From the NCBI GenBank assembly GCA_900318815.1, contig ONMA01000001.1, positions 52,210-116,209 of the forward strand: a DNA stretch of 64,000 bases, read 5' to 3'. The notes below the pieces were generated by a model. That model did no database searches. It was not told where the DNA came from and was given only the letters and a program-made list of their open reading frames with translations. Shown here piece by piece: positions 7,256 through 15,683 of the stretch. The stretch comes from an uncultured Prevotellaceae bacterium. GTDB taxonomy: Bacteria; Bacteroidota; Bacteroidia; Bacteroidales; Bacteroidaceae. Position numbers and translations under genes: made by a program. Position 1 is the first letter of the stretch, and each line of letters starts with the position of its first letter.

Positions 7256-9175
7256 CTAAGCTATAATAAATGGTGTGACAAGTGATTTGATACTGTCAAG
7301 GTAATCATCTGCATCAGATTCCTGCCAAGACATCAGGGTGTTACTCTTGCGTGAGTAGTATTTCAAAAAGAGATTCTTAGTAGCAATAGGGACAAAAACT
7401 CCCATCTTGTCATTGGATATGATACGCTTACGCTTAACAGGGAAGTAGGCATTCCCATAGCTGCGATTGGTTTCTTGGTCAAGCAACGCTAAATTGGCGA
7501 TACTGTCCTTATCAGTAATCTTATCCTCTTGGAAATATGCCTGAACCTTCTTGAAAGCTTCATCAAATTCAGTGTCATTAATCTTGTCTTCTGTCATGGA
7601 CAAGCCATTGATAGTTTCAATAACATCAAGCTCCGACCGAAGTGAGAGAAGTTTGGCTTTTTCTTGAATATCTGAACTTTCATCAGTCTGAGCAATCTGC
7701 AACTTCAAGTTTTCTATATATTCATCAATAGCTTTTTTTGAAGAACTCCCTACAAAGTATTCAAACATGTCAGTGATCCAAAGTCTTCTCTGATTCTCGT
7801 CAGTAATTAGCTTGTCCGTTTGTGAACAGACGTGTTCAATATCCCATTTTTCAACTTTGTATTTGTTAAACGGGAATCGCAAATCTGATTTTTTGTCTTG
7901 GAGAACAGTAAGGATGTTAAACAACAGTAGTATCTTCCTGACGTTCCCCTTACTGTCATTAAATGATAAGTCATCAAGGTTTATACCGGCAATCTTTTCT
8001 GAAATTTCGTTCTTTATGAATACGTCTAGGAATTGTTTCTTGTTCATGGAAGTGGACGCATTCGTGAGCTTCTTGATGTCAGATTTGTATTCAATTAAGA
8101 AACCGATGTAATGGTAGAGGGTTCTGTCCTCAAACCATTCCTCGAAACTTTGGAAAACTTCCTTGACTCCATCCCATATCTTGTCTATGCGAGCCTGGTC
8201 ATTGCGATAATGCTCCTTATCTGTCTGAAGCATTTCAAAATCTTTATTGAACTCATTAAATGTATGGTAGAACTCTGAGTCCTTTGTCCTGTTTTTCATC
8301 AGGTCAAAGATAAACTCGATACGGTTCTCGTAGATGAAAGGGTTGTCAGTCCTGTATAGGAAATACCAGAATGAATCATCCTGTAACTTTTGCTCTATAC
8401 GGTTCCACTCGGCAGCAATCTGCAACTGCTTCATTGTAACATCTGTATCTACAAAATTTCCCCGACGAAGCAAAAGTGCCTTTATCAGTTCGGCATTGGT
8501 CAAAGGAATCTTTCCAATGTTTAGACGAGTAAAGATGTCTATTGAGGTGGCAGATTCCTCATCCATGACTTCATACCATATAACCCGAATATTATTCTCA
8601 TTATCAATATTTGTGTCTAAATCGATAGATTGTTCTAATAATGCGCGAGCAATTTTCAACTTGTCGTCAGGATTACTTTCAAACCATGATGTAACAGCAT
8701 CATGTACTAATTTCATATAGTAAAAATCAATAAACTCGTCAGCTTGTGCTGTACTTGTATTGATATTCTGGAGATAGTTTTGCGAATCATATTCAAGTCG
8801 GGTCTCATACTTGATGCTATAAAACTTGAACTGGGGATATAGTATTTGGCATACCTGTTCAACGCTCTTCAGAATGATGTAAAGTGTAGTAAGACGTTGC
8901 TGTCCGTCGATTACTTCATATCCTACTGTTGTCACAGTCTGCCCACCATCAGTATCTGTCCATGTCCTTTTCTTGACAACAATAGGTTGCAGACAATAGA
9001 ATTCTCCTGCCTTTAACTGCTTATTATCAATCCGTTTACAGAACTCCTTAAAGTCATTGAGCATCTGCTTGACCTGGCCATCAGACCATCTATAACCACG
9101 TTGATAGTCTGGTATGTAGAAGTTGAATCCTGATAGGGAACGGATGCTTCTTAATTCTATATTATTTGTTGCCAT
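7256..9175 (-). CDS. DUF262-DUF1524 protein, GmrSD-like endonuclease
   Basis: 639 aa from MATNNIELRS; a start 13 codons upstream (MELFCKKRK) is less likely. DUF262 motifs are IPDYQRGYRW (21-30) and VIDGQQRLTTLYIIL (about 88-102). In the C-terminal part KWDIEHVCSQ and NLALLDQETNRSYGNAYF form the DUF1524 HNH-like nuclease pattern. This order is that of GmrSD-type and SspE-type proteins, which use an NTP-binding DUF262 domain to steer a nuclease against modified DNA. No phosphorothioation (dnd/ssp) or BREX genes are nearby, so it is not simply SspE or BrxU. It is translationally paired with the longer DUF262 gene downstream and lies 136 bp after the putative AbiC gene. Confidence 0.88.
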   Translation of the reverse strand: MATNNIELRSIRSLSGFNFYIPDYQRGYRWSDGQVKQMLNDFKEFCKRIDNKQLKAGEFYCLQPIVVKKRTWTDTDGGQTVTTVGYEVIDGQQRLTTLYIILKSVEQVCQILYPQFKFYSIKYETRLEYDSQNYLQNINTSTAQADEFIDFYYMKLVHDAVTSWFESNPDDKLKIARALLEQSIDLDTNIDNENNIRVIWYEVMDEESATSIDIFTRLNIGKIPLTNAELIKALLLRRGNFVDTDVTMKQLQIAAEWNRIEQKLQDDSFWYFLYRTDNPFIYENRIEFIFDLMKNRTKDSEFYHTFNEFNKDFEMLQTDKEHYRNDQARIDKIWDGVKEVFQSFEEWFEDRTLYHYIGFLIEYKSDIKKLTNASTSMNKKQFLDVFIKNEISEKIAGINLDDLSFNDSKGNVRKILLLFNILTVLQDKKSDLRFPFNKYKVEKWDIEHVCSQTDKLITDENQRRLWITDMFEYFVGSSSKKAIDEYIENLKLQIAQTDESSDIQEKAKLLSLRSELDVIETINGLSMTEDKINDTEFDEAFKKVQAYFQEDKITDKDSIANLALLDQETNRSYGNAYFPVKRKRIISNDKMGVFVPIATKNLFLKYYSRKSNTLMSWQESDADDYLDSIKSLVTPFIIA

Positions 9176-9311
9176 ATTATTTGTTGTTTTTCTTTTTTTA
9201 CAAAATAGTTCCAACTTAAAGTGTTGCTCGTGCCTGAAAATTAGTCGTTTATAAATATTTGAATAAACGGAGTATGTTATACATGTTCTTTCTTTTAGAG
9301 ATTACCAACTT

Positions 9312-10175
9312 TTAAATTTGGTGTATATATGCTCCACCATGATAAAGTATATAGTCTTCATGCTGCCTTGCAAGCATGGATTCTCTAATGTTGTTGAAAA
9401 TTGCATATTTTTCAATTAAATGCTTAAATTTAAAGGCGCCATTGTCATCAATGGTGAGTGCATTATAAAATAGTAATAACAATTCATAATCTGATAGTTG
9501 TGCACGAACAATGCATGAATAGCTATATCGCTCTGTGTCATCTATTAGTTGTGATTCATCAATGTATTTGAAAATTCTATATAGATGGCGGAAATAGCTA
9601 TCAAAAATAGAAATCTCACTGACACGACGGTATGCTTGGATATCATTTTCTGCTTGAATTAGTCCTTTTATACCCATTATTTGCCGTTCATTACCATATT
9701 GGAATTTTGTGATCTTTTTATTATAGAATACGTCAAATACGTATTTCCCTCTAAATTCAGGATTCGGGTCTGCACCGCCTTGTGGAATATAGTCAATACT
9801 ATTTACTATGCCTTGTTGCAAGGAAAGCATATTAAAAAGTGTGTTTTCGAATCGCTGTATTTTCATTGTCTTTGTTTGGGCAACAAATTCTTCTCTTTGT
9901 GCCGCGAGTTCATCATTTGTTTGTGCCAATTCCTTCCGTTGAAGGCCAAGTTCTTCATGTTGCATAATTAGTGTGACAATAAGTCCAGCAAAAGCTAATC
10001 CGGAAAATAATGCATTTACTGCTCCAAACATGTCTCCAAAAGTTCCTCGCTCTTCCTTGTCCCAGTTCGTTGTAAATAGTAAAAATGAAAGAGCCCAAAT
10101 GATGATTGTTATGATTGATACACAAATCGCAATAGTTCTATAATTGCTTTTTGTTTCTTTGTTGTTGTTTGCCAT
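9312..10175 (-). CDS. Putative phage abortive infection protein (putAbiC family)
   Basis: 287 aa from MANNNKETKS. Two membrane segments near the N-terminus (TIAICVSIITIIIWALSFLL at about 13-32 and ALFSGLAFAGLIVTLIM at about 50-66) are followed by a heptad-like coiled coil rich in E/Q/L (about 68-100). The soluble part has the pattern RFENTLFNML, then FDSYFRHLYRIFKYID and CIVRAQLSDYELLLLFYNAL, which I recognise as the putative AbiC family of membrane-anchored abortive-infection proteins. The mechanism in this family is not established. It lies 22 bp after AbiEii and is probably expressed from the AbiEi promoter. Confidence 0.8.
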   Translation of the reverse strand: MANNNKETKSNYRTIAICVSIITIIIWALSFLLFTTNWDKEERGTFGDMFGAVNALFSGLAFAGLIVTLIMQHEELGLQRKELAQTNDELAAQREEFVAQTKTMKIQRFENTLFNMLSLQQGIVNSIDYIPQGGADPNPEFRGKYVFDVFYNKKITKFQYGNERQIMGIKGLIQAENDIQAYRRVSEISIFDSYFRHLYRIFKYIDESQLIDDTERYSYSCIVRAQLSDYELLLLFYNALTIDDNGAFKFKHLIEKYAIFNNIRESMLARQHEDYILYHGGAYIHQI

Positions 10176-10197
10176 ATTCAAAGTGAATTAATAATAA

Positions 10198-11118
10198 TTA
10201 TTTCCATAATATTTTGTTTAATTTCTCTGCTTCTATTTTCAACTTCTCAGGATTCTGTTCAGCCAGTTTCTGGAGATTGAGAAGTTTCCATTTGACAGAT
10301 GGAAAGTCCTTGAAATAAGCGAACTCATAGTTTTCCCATTCTGGGGCACCATATTCAAAGCTGACCAGGAAGTGGCGGTCTGCATCTGTTATGATGTTAT
10401 TAACGTCAGATATTAGTTTGGTACGAGTTTCTTCAAATTCTTCGTATGAAAATGGAGTATCGGTCATACCAACAAATTGATTGGCAAGAGCCTCATGCTG
10501 ATCAATAAGAGTCGGAGCAAACGATTCATGAATGGGACGGTCACTGCCAAGTAAACAGAAAATGAGACCTTCACGGCAATCCTTCAGCGGAATTGTCATG
10601 TACTTTACATCGAATAAGTCTCGTGGATGTTGACGTGAGAGTGCTGCTGCAACCTTACCTCCATAGAGTAGTGAATTAGGAACAATGTCAGCGATACAAT
10701 ATATTTGAAACTCATCCTGAGCCTTTTCGCATAATGGAAGATGCATTAACTCACCACCTACGATACCTCGTTTTGTTTGGTTAACCTCAACCTTGACTTG
10801 TTTGCCTCGATATTCGCATAGCAATTTACAAGTAGCATAGTTTGGAATGATGTGCATACCAGGGAATGCTTTACGTGCTTTCTCGCTAATCGATTTCAGA
10901 TGGAAGTTAATGTCATCAATACTTTTCTTACGGTCTGCTAAGGGAATATAAGTGAGATCAATGTCAACTGAATACCAAGGCAGATTCCTAAGGAAAAGAT
11001 TGATAGCCGTTCCCCCGTGAACAGCAAAAACCTTTTCTTCCATAACCAAAGGTAAAAGACGCAATAGGAGATCTACCTTCTGAGCATAAACGCTTGATTG
11101 TATATCTTGTTTATTCAT
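10198..11118 (-). CDS. abiEii: AbiEii-type nucleotidyltransferase toxin
   Basis: 306 aa. The nucleotidyltransferase motif is HGGTAINLFLRN (34-45) followed by SVDIDLTY (50-57), i.e. GG-T-x-N-L...D-x-D, typical of AbiEii/DUF1814 toxins. Later GGKVAAALSRQHPRDLFDV supplies the conserved K and R-D-x-x-D residues. AbiEii is the toxin of the type IV AbiE toxin-antitoxin system; related MenT toxins add nucleotides to tRNA acceptor ends. The start at 11118 overlaps the end of the antitoxin gene by 8 bp, the normal arrangement for the pair. All visible catalytic residues are present. Confidence 0.92.
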   Translation of the reverse strand: MNKQDIQSSVYAQKVDLLLRLLPLVMEEKVFAVHGGTAINLFLRNLPWYSVDIDLTYIPLADRKKSIDDINFHLKSISEKARKAFPGMHIIPNYATCKLLCEYRGKQVKVEVNQTKRGIVGGELMHLPLCEKAQDEFQIYCIADIVPNSLLYGGKVAAALSRQHPRDLFDVKYMTIPLKDCREGLIFCLLGSDRPIHESFAPTLIDQHEALANQFVGMTDTPFSYEEFEETRTKLISDVNNIITDADRHFLVSFEYGAPEWENYEFAYFKDFPSVKWKLLNLQKLAEQNPEKLKIEAEKLNKILWK

Positions 11119-11875
11119 ATTCTGCTAATTCTCTCGGAATTGTTATTTTGTATTTTGAGACATAGACACCACCTTTGCACAATTGTATTTTAGAAGTGCC
11201 AAGGTTTATTCGGCCAACATCAATAGCTTGATACCAAGGATAATTAGCCTTTTCTGCCATATAAAGAAACATTCTTTTGACGGTCATGTTATTAGTCGTT
11301 TCAAGCAATTGTTGAACTTTGGTTGGGCGAAGTGCCGTTAATTGCTCCATGATGTAATATAAATCCATGAAACTATATCTACTGGGGGCCAATAGAAGAC
11401 ATTCCATGAAAGCAAGTTCCGGGGAAGATGCTTGTACGGTATAATTATTTTGCTTTATTGCTTGTTTTTGAATTTTGCCGAAAGCTGATGTTGTAAAAAA
11501 CTCTATCGTCATATCAAATAAATCACTTTTTGCCCATTGAGGCGTTCTTGGCTCATCGCTAGCAACCATAAGTTGAGGTTTCCCCATCGGTACGAAATGA
11601 TAATAGCCAGATAGTTCAAGAGCGGAGTGGGCGGCTATACGATATTGTTTTCCTGTTTGCTCCTGGCAACTTGCTAAAGCTGCCAAGGCTGATAGAGAAT
11701 CTCCGCTACGATACATCACCCCTTTAGATAAGGATGTCAGCCAGCCAGATTTACGGTACTGCTTCATCAACTGATCAGAATACCCCTGCTTCTTTAGTCC
11801 CTCGGAAAATAGTATTCCTCCAGGGAGTATATTCATTAGTAATGAGTTGATTTTGCTCTTTGTTTCTATAGCCAT
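11111..11875 (-). CDS. abiEi: AbiEi-type antitoxin and transcriptional repressor
   Basis: 254 aa. The N-terminal winged-helix-like region (LFSEGLKKQGYSDQLMKQYR, then KSGWLTSLSKGVMYRSGD) and the following domain containing AHSALELSGYYHFVP match AbiEi family antitoxins, which bind inverted repeats in their own promoter and neutralise AbiEii. It is the first gene of the cassette, overlaps abiEii by 8 bp, and is preceded by a clear promoter with a dyad between the -7 box and the start codon. The system would abort phage infection or stabilise the locus. Confident from sequence pattern plus context. Confidence 0.9.
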   Translation of the reverse strand: MAIETKSKINSLLMNILPGGILFSEGLKKQGYSDQLMKQYRKSGWLTSLSKGVMYRSGDSLSALAALASCQEQTGKQYRIAAHSALELSGYYHFVPMGKPQLMVASDEPRTPQWAKSDLFDMTIEFFTTSAFGKIQKQAIKQNNYTVQASSPELAFMECLLLAPSRYSFMDLYYIMEQLTALRPTKVQQLLETTNNMTVKRMFLYMAEKANYPWYQAIDVGRINLGTSKIQLCKGGVYVSKYKITIPRELAEYE

Positions 11876-11887
11876 ATTTTATAATAC

Positions 11888-11902
11888 GTTGAATATTTCA
11901 AC
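11888..11902. promoter_or_regulatory. Inverted repeat, candidate AbiEi operator
   Basis: GTTGAA-TAT-TTCAAC, a 6+3+6 dyad between the -7 box and the abiEi start codon. AbiEi proteins are known to bind such repeats; here it is inferred. Confidence 0.5.
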
Positions 11903-11903
11903 T

Positions 11904-11935
11904 GCAAAGATATACTATTTCTTTGATAGAACCAA
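11904..11935 (-). promoter_or_regulatory. Promoter of the abiE defense cassette
   Basis: Minus strand: TTG (11933-11935), 20 bp, TATCTTTGC (11904-11912). The start codon lies 29 bp downstream. Confidence 0.75.
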
Positions 11936-12070
11936 GTATTTGGTTAAAAAATATGCATTTTTCTATAGTTTTACTTTAGTTTTAAGAGAATTTCGTTTTG
12001 TTATAAAGTAAAAATCACCTATTGGGAATCAGTTTAGTTCGCTTTATATATAAAGAGGGATAAACTAAAT

Positions 12071-13498
12071 CTATTTTCCCACGCAGAAATTTTTAAACAC
12101 GTTGTTAAGGGTATCCTGCGGGGTAATCTGGCCTTTGCCTGTGATTTCGGCAAGGTCGGAGAGGACGAGACGAAGGTCTTCGGAGATAATATCGCCACTA
12201 AGATTCAGCTGTAGGCCGGAGAGAACGCGAGCGATGTTGTCATGGGCATGAATTAAAGAATCGTATTGACGGGCAGAAGTGACGATTACGTCGGTGTCGG
12301 TAAAGTCGGGGATGTTGGCGGCCTTGTAGATGGCTGCTTCAAGAGCATCGAGACCTTGGCCGTGCTTGGCGGAAATGGGGAGAGGGAGGGTGGCTGTGGC
12401 ACAGCCACATACAGAACGGAAGAGGCTATTGCTCTGGACGGGGTGGAGGTCGCTTTTGTTCCAGACGGGTAGGAGGGTGCGGCCTTCACAGCGGGCGGTG
12501 ATGTCGGCGATTTCTGATTCCTTGGGGACGGCATCGAGGAGCCAGAGGACAATGCGAGCCTTGGAGATGGCCTGGTAGGTGCGGTCTATGCCTATCTGCT
12601 CGATGGTATCGGTGGTTTGGCGAATGCCGGCAGTATCAATAAAGCGGAAGGTGACACCACGGATGTCGATGGTGTCTTCAATCGTGTCGCGGGTGGTTCC
12701 GTGGATGTCGGAGACGATGGCACGTTCATCCTTCAGTAGGGCGTTGAGAAGGGTTGATTTGCCTACGTTGGTTTTTCCGATAATGGCTACTGGAATGCCT
12801 TGCTTTAGTACTTGTCCTGTCTCAAAAGAACGGGCAAGGCGGGTAATGCGGGTGTTAATGGTCTGGGCAAGTTGCATCAGCTCGGTGCGGTCGGCAAACT
12901 CGAGGTCTTCATGATCGGAGAAGTCCAGTTCGAGTTCCAGTAAAGTGGTGAGCTTTAGCAGTTGGTCGCGGAGTGTCTTCAGTTCGGACGAGAAATGGCC
13001 ACGTAGCTGAGAGAGGGCAATATCATGAGTAGCCTTGTTGGTGGAGGCAATGAGGTCGGCAACGGCTTCGGCCTGCGAGAGATCCATCTTGCCGTTGAGA
13101 TAGGCGCGCATAGTAAACTCTCCAGGTTCGGCCATACGACAGCCGTGAGTCGTTAGCAGTGTCAAGACCTTGTTTAATATATAGCGCGAGCCGTGGCAGG
13201 AAATCTCTACGGAGTCTTCGCCGGTATAGGAGTGGGGGGAGCGGAATATGCTTACCAGGACCTCGTCGATGGGGGTGGAATGCTGTGGCACAGCATTATA
13301 CTCGACGATGGGGGTGGAATGCTGTGACACAGCATTATACTCGACGATGTGGGTGTAGTGGATGGTGTTGGGGGCGAGAGAGGCGCAATGAATGGAGCTA
13401 ATGGCGGAAACCGCGTCAAAGGCCTGTGGGCCTGAGACGCGGATGATTCCTAATGCGCCACCTGGAGCTGTGGCTAAAGCGCAAATCGTATCGGTCAT
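12071..13498 (-). CDS. mnmE: tRNA uridine-5-carboxymethylaminomethyl(34) synthesis GTPase MnmE
   Basis: 475 aa. N-terminal folate-binding domain, then a G domain with GKTNVGKS, DTAG and NKSD, and the invariant C-terminal FCVGK whose cysteine is needed for wobble-uridine modification together with MnmG. Two in-frame 13-residue repeats (VEYNAVSQHSTPI, VEYNAVPQHSTPI) lie in the N-terminal domain between HYTHI and DEVLVSIF, where family members join directly. A further extra-looking segment (RSVCGCATATL) lies between the NKSD and ISAK motifs. Each is encoded over a perfect 19-nt palindrome (see separate entries). The protein should still fold because all are in frame and in loop positions. It follows the nucleoside phosphorylase gene by 39 bp. 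Confidence 0.95.
   Translation of the reverse strand: MTDTICALATAPGGALGIIRVSGPQAFDAVSAISSIHCASLAPNTIHYTHIVEYNAVSQHSTPIVEYNAVPQHSTPIDEVLVSIFRSPHSYTGEDSVEISCHGSRYILNKVLTLLTTHGCRMAEPGEFTMRAYLNGKMDLSQAEAVADLIASTNKATHDIALSQLRGHFSSELKTLRDQLLKLTTLLELELDFSDHEDLEFADRTELMQLAQTINTRITRLARSFETGQVLKQGIPVAIIGKTNVGKSTLLNALLKDERAIVSDIHGTTRDTIEDTIDIRGVTFRFIDTAGIRQTTDTIEQIGIDRTYQAISKARIVLWLLDAVPKESEIADITARCEGRTLLPVWNKSDLHPVQSNSLFRSVCGCATATLPLPISAKHGQGLDALEAAIYKAANIPDFTDTDVIVTSARQYDSLIHAHDNIARVLSGLQLNLSGDIISEDLRLVLSDLAEITGKGQITPQDTLNNVFKNFCVGK
12390..12408. repeat. Family-B 19-nt palindrome inside the mnmE G domain
   Basis: GTGGCTGTG-G-CACAGCCAC, perfect 9+1+9 dyad, in frame (CGCATATL region). Confidence 0.75.
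13262..13340. repeat. Tandem 39-bp repeat with 19-nt palindromes inside mnmE
   Basis: Two copies of a 13-codon unit. Each holds AATGCTGTG-N-CACAGCATT (13279-13297 with N=G, 13318-13336 with N=A), preceded by GATGGGGGTGG. The spacing is exactly 39 bp. Confidence 0.85.
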
Positions 13499-13509
13499 AC
13501 TTTGTAGAG

Positions 13510-13528
13510 GTTGCGATGTTACCGCAAC
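13510..13528. repeat. 19-nt hairpin between the nucleoside phosphorylase and mnmE genes
   Basis: GTTGCG-ATGTTAC-CGCAAC. Same length as the family-B palindromes but with a larger loop, 12 bp upstream of the mnmE start. It could be a junction copy of the family. Confidence 0.45.
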
Positions 13529-13537
13529 AAACAGAAC

Positions 13538-14416
13538 TTAAATACGGTCAAGGACTTTCTCAATGAGTGTGTCGATGGAGTTCTTATAGGCAGTATTCAT
13601 TTCCTTGGCAAAGCGGTTGGCAATAACCATGCAGCAGGTCATGGCACGATGGCCGAGGAGCGAGGCAAGTCCGGCAAGGGCCGAGGACTCCATCTCGAAG
13701 TTGCAGATCTTCATGCCGTCATACTCGAACGACTCAATTTTCTCGTTCTGATTCGGGTCGGCAATTTCAGCGCGTAGCTTGCGTCCCTGGGGGCCATAGA
13801 ACCCGCCACAGGCCACGGTATAGCCTTTGACCATATCGTCGGCGGCTACTTGGTCGATGAGTCCCTTGTCGGCAACAGCAACGTATGGAGCGCCTTTGAT
13901 GGGATCCCAGTTCATGTGCTTCTTGAATGCCTCTTCCATCTTTAGGTCGCACACCTGATTACGACCAGCGTAGTAGTTGAGCAAGCCGTCGAAGCCGATG
14001 CTCTTGACGCTGGCTACGAAACAGCCAGTAGGCGTAAACGGCTGTAGGCCACCGCAGGTGCCAATGCGCACGCATGTAAGCGTGCGGTGTACTTCTTTTT
14101 CTGTTCTCGTCTGATAATCAATGTTGGCCAACGTGTCCAACTCGTTCATAACGATGTCGATGTTGTCACATCCAATGCCGTGGCTTTGGCAGGTGATGCG
14201 CTTGCCCTTGTAAGTACCTGTAATGGTGTGAAATTCGCGGCTGCTTACTTCGCACTCCTGGGTATCGAAGTGGGCGGCAACGGTATTTACGCGAGCAGGG
14301 TCGCCAACAAGAATCACTTTGTCGGCCAGTTGTTCTGGACGCAGGTGGAGGTGGAAACAAGAGCCGTCTTCATTGATGATAAGCTCAGAGGGCGCAAAAA
14401 CTTTTTGTGTATTCAT
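13538..14416 (-). CDS. Nucleoside phosphorylase (uridine phosphorylase-like)
   Basis: 292 aa. Phosphate-site motif VGDPARV (about 38-44), the central RIGTCGGLQ motif, and near the C-terminus the ribose-binding CNFEMESSALAGLASLLG motif are those of the PNP/UDP family. These enzymes split nucleosides with phosphate, giving base plus ribose-1-phosphate in salvage. The length and FEMESS pattern point to the uridine-phosphorylase side, but the base preference cannot be read with certainty. It starts 13 bp after the stop of the exported propeller gene and precedes mnmE. No defects are visible. Confidence 0.85.
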   Translation of the reverse strand: MNTQKVFAPSELIINEDGSCFHLHLRPEQLADKVILVGDPARVNTVAAHFDTQECEVSSREFHTITGTYKGKRITCQSHGIGCDNIDIVMNELDTLANIDYQTRTEKEVHRTLTCVRIGTCGGLQPFTPTGCFVASVKSIGFDGLLNYYAGRNQVCDLKMEEAFKKHMNWDPIKGAPYVAVADKGLIDQVAADDMVKGYTVACGGFYGPQGRKLRAEIADPNQNEKIESFEYDGMKICNFEMESSALAGLASLLGHRAMTCCMVIANRFAKEMNTAYKNSIDTLIEKVLDRI

Positions 14417-14429
14417 AACTTGTGGATCT

Positions 14430-15605
14430 TTAGTTAGTGGTTAATTCTCGGTTTCTTATCTCTTTTTCTTTTTGCTTAATCTGTATCAAGAGCTGCTGCT
14501 GACTTTTCTCTGCCAGCAGAATCCCGTTGCGCAGGTTTTCCCTGTCGCTTGCGTTGGCCTTGTCAAAGTTGCTTCGGGCCTTTTCCAAATAGGTTTCGAG
14601 GTCGCGAAGTTGCTTTTGCAGACTTAGTAATTCGCTCATGCGGTTGGTATTACCGGGGGCGCGGAAATCCTGCATACGGTGGTAGGTGGTCTGGTCGTCG
14701 ACAACAAAGGTAAATGCTTCCTTGGTAACGACCTTCCCCGGAAGGATGCGTGGTGTGCTGTCAGCATGCAGGCGCTTCCATCGCTCCATGGCCTCTTTCC
14801 GTATTTTTGTGCTATACCAGGTGTCTTTGATGCGGTCGATGCGCGCATAGCTGCGGATCGTGTTATCGTCGTAGGCCTCGATGTCATAGACGGCCCTGCT
14901 TTCAGAAGGAACGAACACATAGATGCACACCTTGTCTGGTTGCATGCGTCGTGTTGTTGCGAAGAAGCCTATCGAGTCCTGTTCATTAATCATGTAGAGA
15001 AAGTCATCGTCCTCGGAATTGAAAGGCAGTCCGATATTCTCTGGGTTACGGAATCGTCCGTTCTCATTGTCAAAGCGAGTGCGGTAGATGTCGTATCCGC
15101 CCAGGGCATCACCATTGCATGCAGCGAAATAGAGTGTCTGTCCGTCGGGCATCAGGTAGGGATAGTTCATGTTGGTAAGTCCTTCTTCGTCGAGGCCCTT
15201 TAAAGGTTCTGGCTTGCTCCATTCACCACCTAACAGGTCGCTTGTATAGAGATTGGAGTGCCCGTTGGCATCGGTCATGGAGAAGAAGCACTTGTTGCCC
15301 AGCTCGTTCACGTAGACGTAACCGTTGGGTTGCTCCTGCGACTGGAAGAAATCCTTGTATGTGGCCAACCGTCCCTCCTCGGGGTTGGTGTAAAAAGCCG
15401 TGAGCAGTGCGTCCTTGCCTACAATGACGCTATCGATGATGATGACTTTCTGTGTGGATGACAGCATCTCCGTGAACCGGGGATTCTCCACGGGCACTTC
15501 AACCTTTACCACTTTCTTCTTACCATATTTCCGCTTTTGGGCAGAAACAGGCAAAACGCTTAGTAGCAGGATACATGTCAGTATATAATAAACAAGCTTT
15601 TTCAT
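14430..15605 (-). CDS. Exported PD40-type beta-propeller protein
   Basis: 391 aa from MKKLVYYILTCILLL; the upstream ATG at 15629 would put charged-poor residues before the signal peptide and is rejected. A signal peptide ends near SVLPVSAQ. Repeats of the PD40/WD40-like type can be seen (FFSMTDANGHSNLYTSDL, LYFAACNGDALGGYDIYR, DDFLYMINEQDSIGFFATTR). The C-terminal 70 residues are a predicted coiled coil rich in K, E, Q and R. Such proteins are periplasmic or outer-membrane associated in Bacteroidota; some resemble the OmpA-peptidoglycan PorE-like family but without the OmpA domain. Function unknown. Confidence 0.75.
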   Translation of the reverse strand: MKKLVYYILTCILLLSVLPVSAQKRKYGKKKVVKVEVPVENPRFTEMLSSTQKVIIIDSVIVGKDALLTAFYTNPEEGRLATYKDFFQSQEQPNGYVYVNELGNKCFFSMTDANGHSNLYTSDLLGGEWSKPEPLKGLDEEGLTNMNYPYLMPDGQTLYFAACNGDALGGYDIYRTRFDNENGRFRNPENIGLPFNSEDDDFLYMINEQDSIGFFATTRRMQPDKVCIYVFVPSESRAVYDIEAYDDNTIRSYARIDRIKDTWYSTKIRKEAMERWKRLHADSTPRILPGKVVTKEAFTFVVDDQTTYHRMQDFRAPGNTNRMSELLSLQKQLRDLETYLEKARSNFDKANASDRENLRNGILLAEKSQQQLLIQIKQKEKEIRNRELTTN

Positions 15606-15683
15606 AAGCAACGACAAATTACTTAACAAAGATACAGCAATAAATTGAAAAAAGGTAGATTATCGGTTGATAATTAACTGAAT

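Noticed and set aside
4698..9175. DUF262 pair considered as part of a BREX or Ssp/Dnd system
   Set aside because: No brx, pgl, dnd or ssp genes are in the window; only the domain family is shared.
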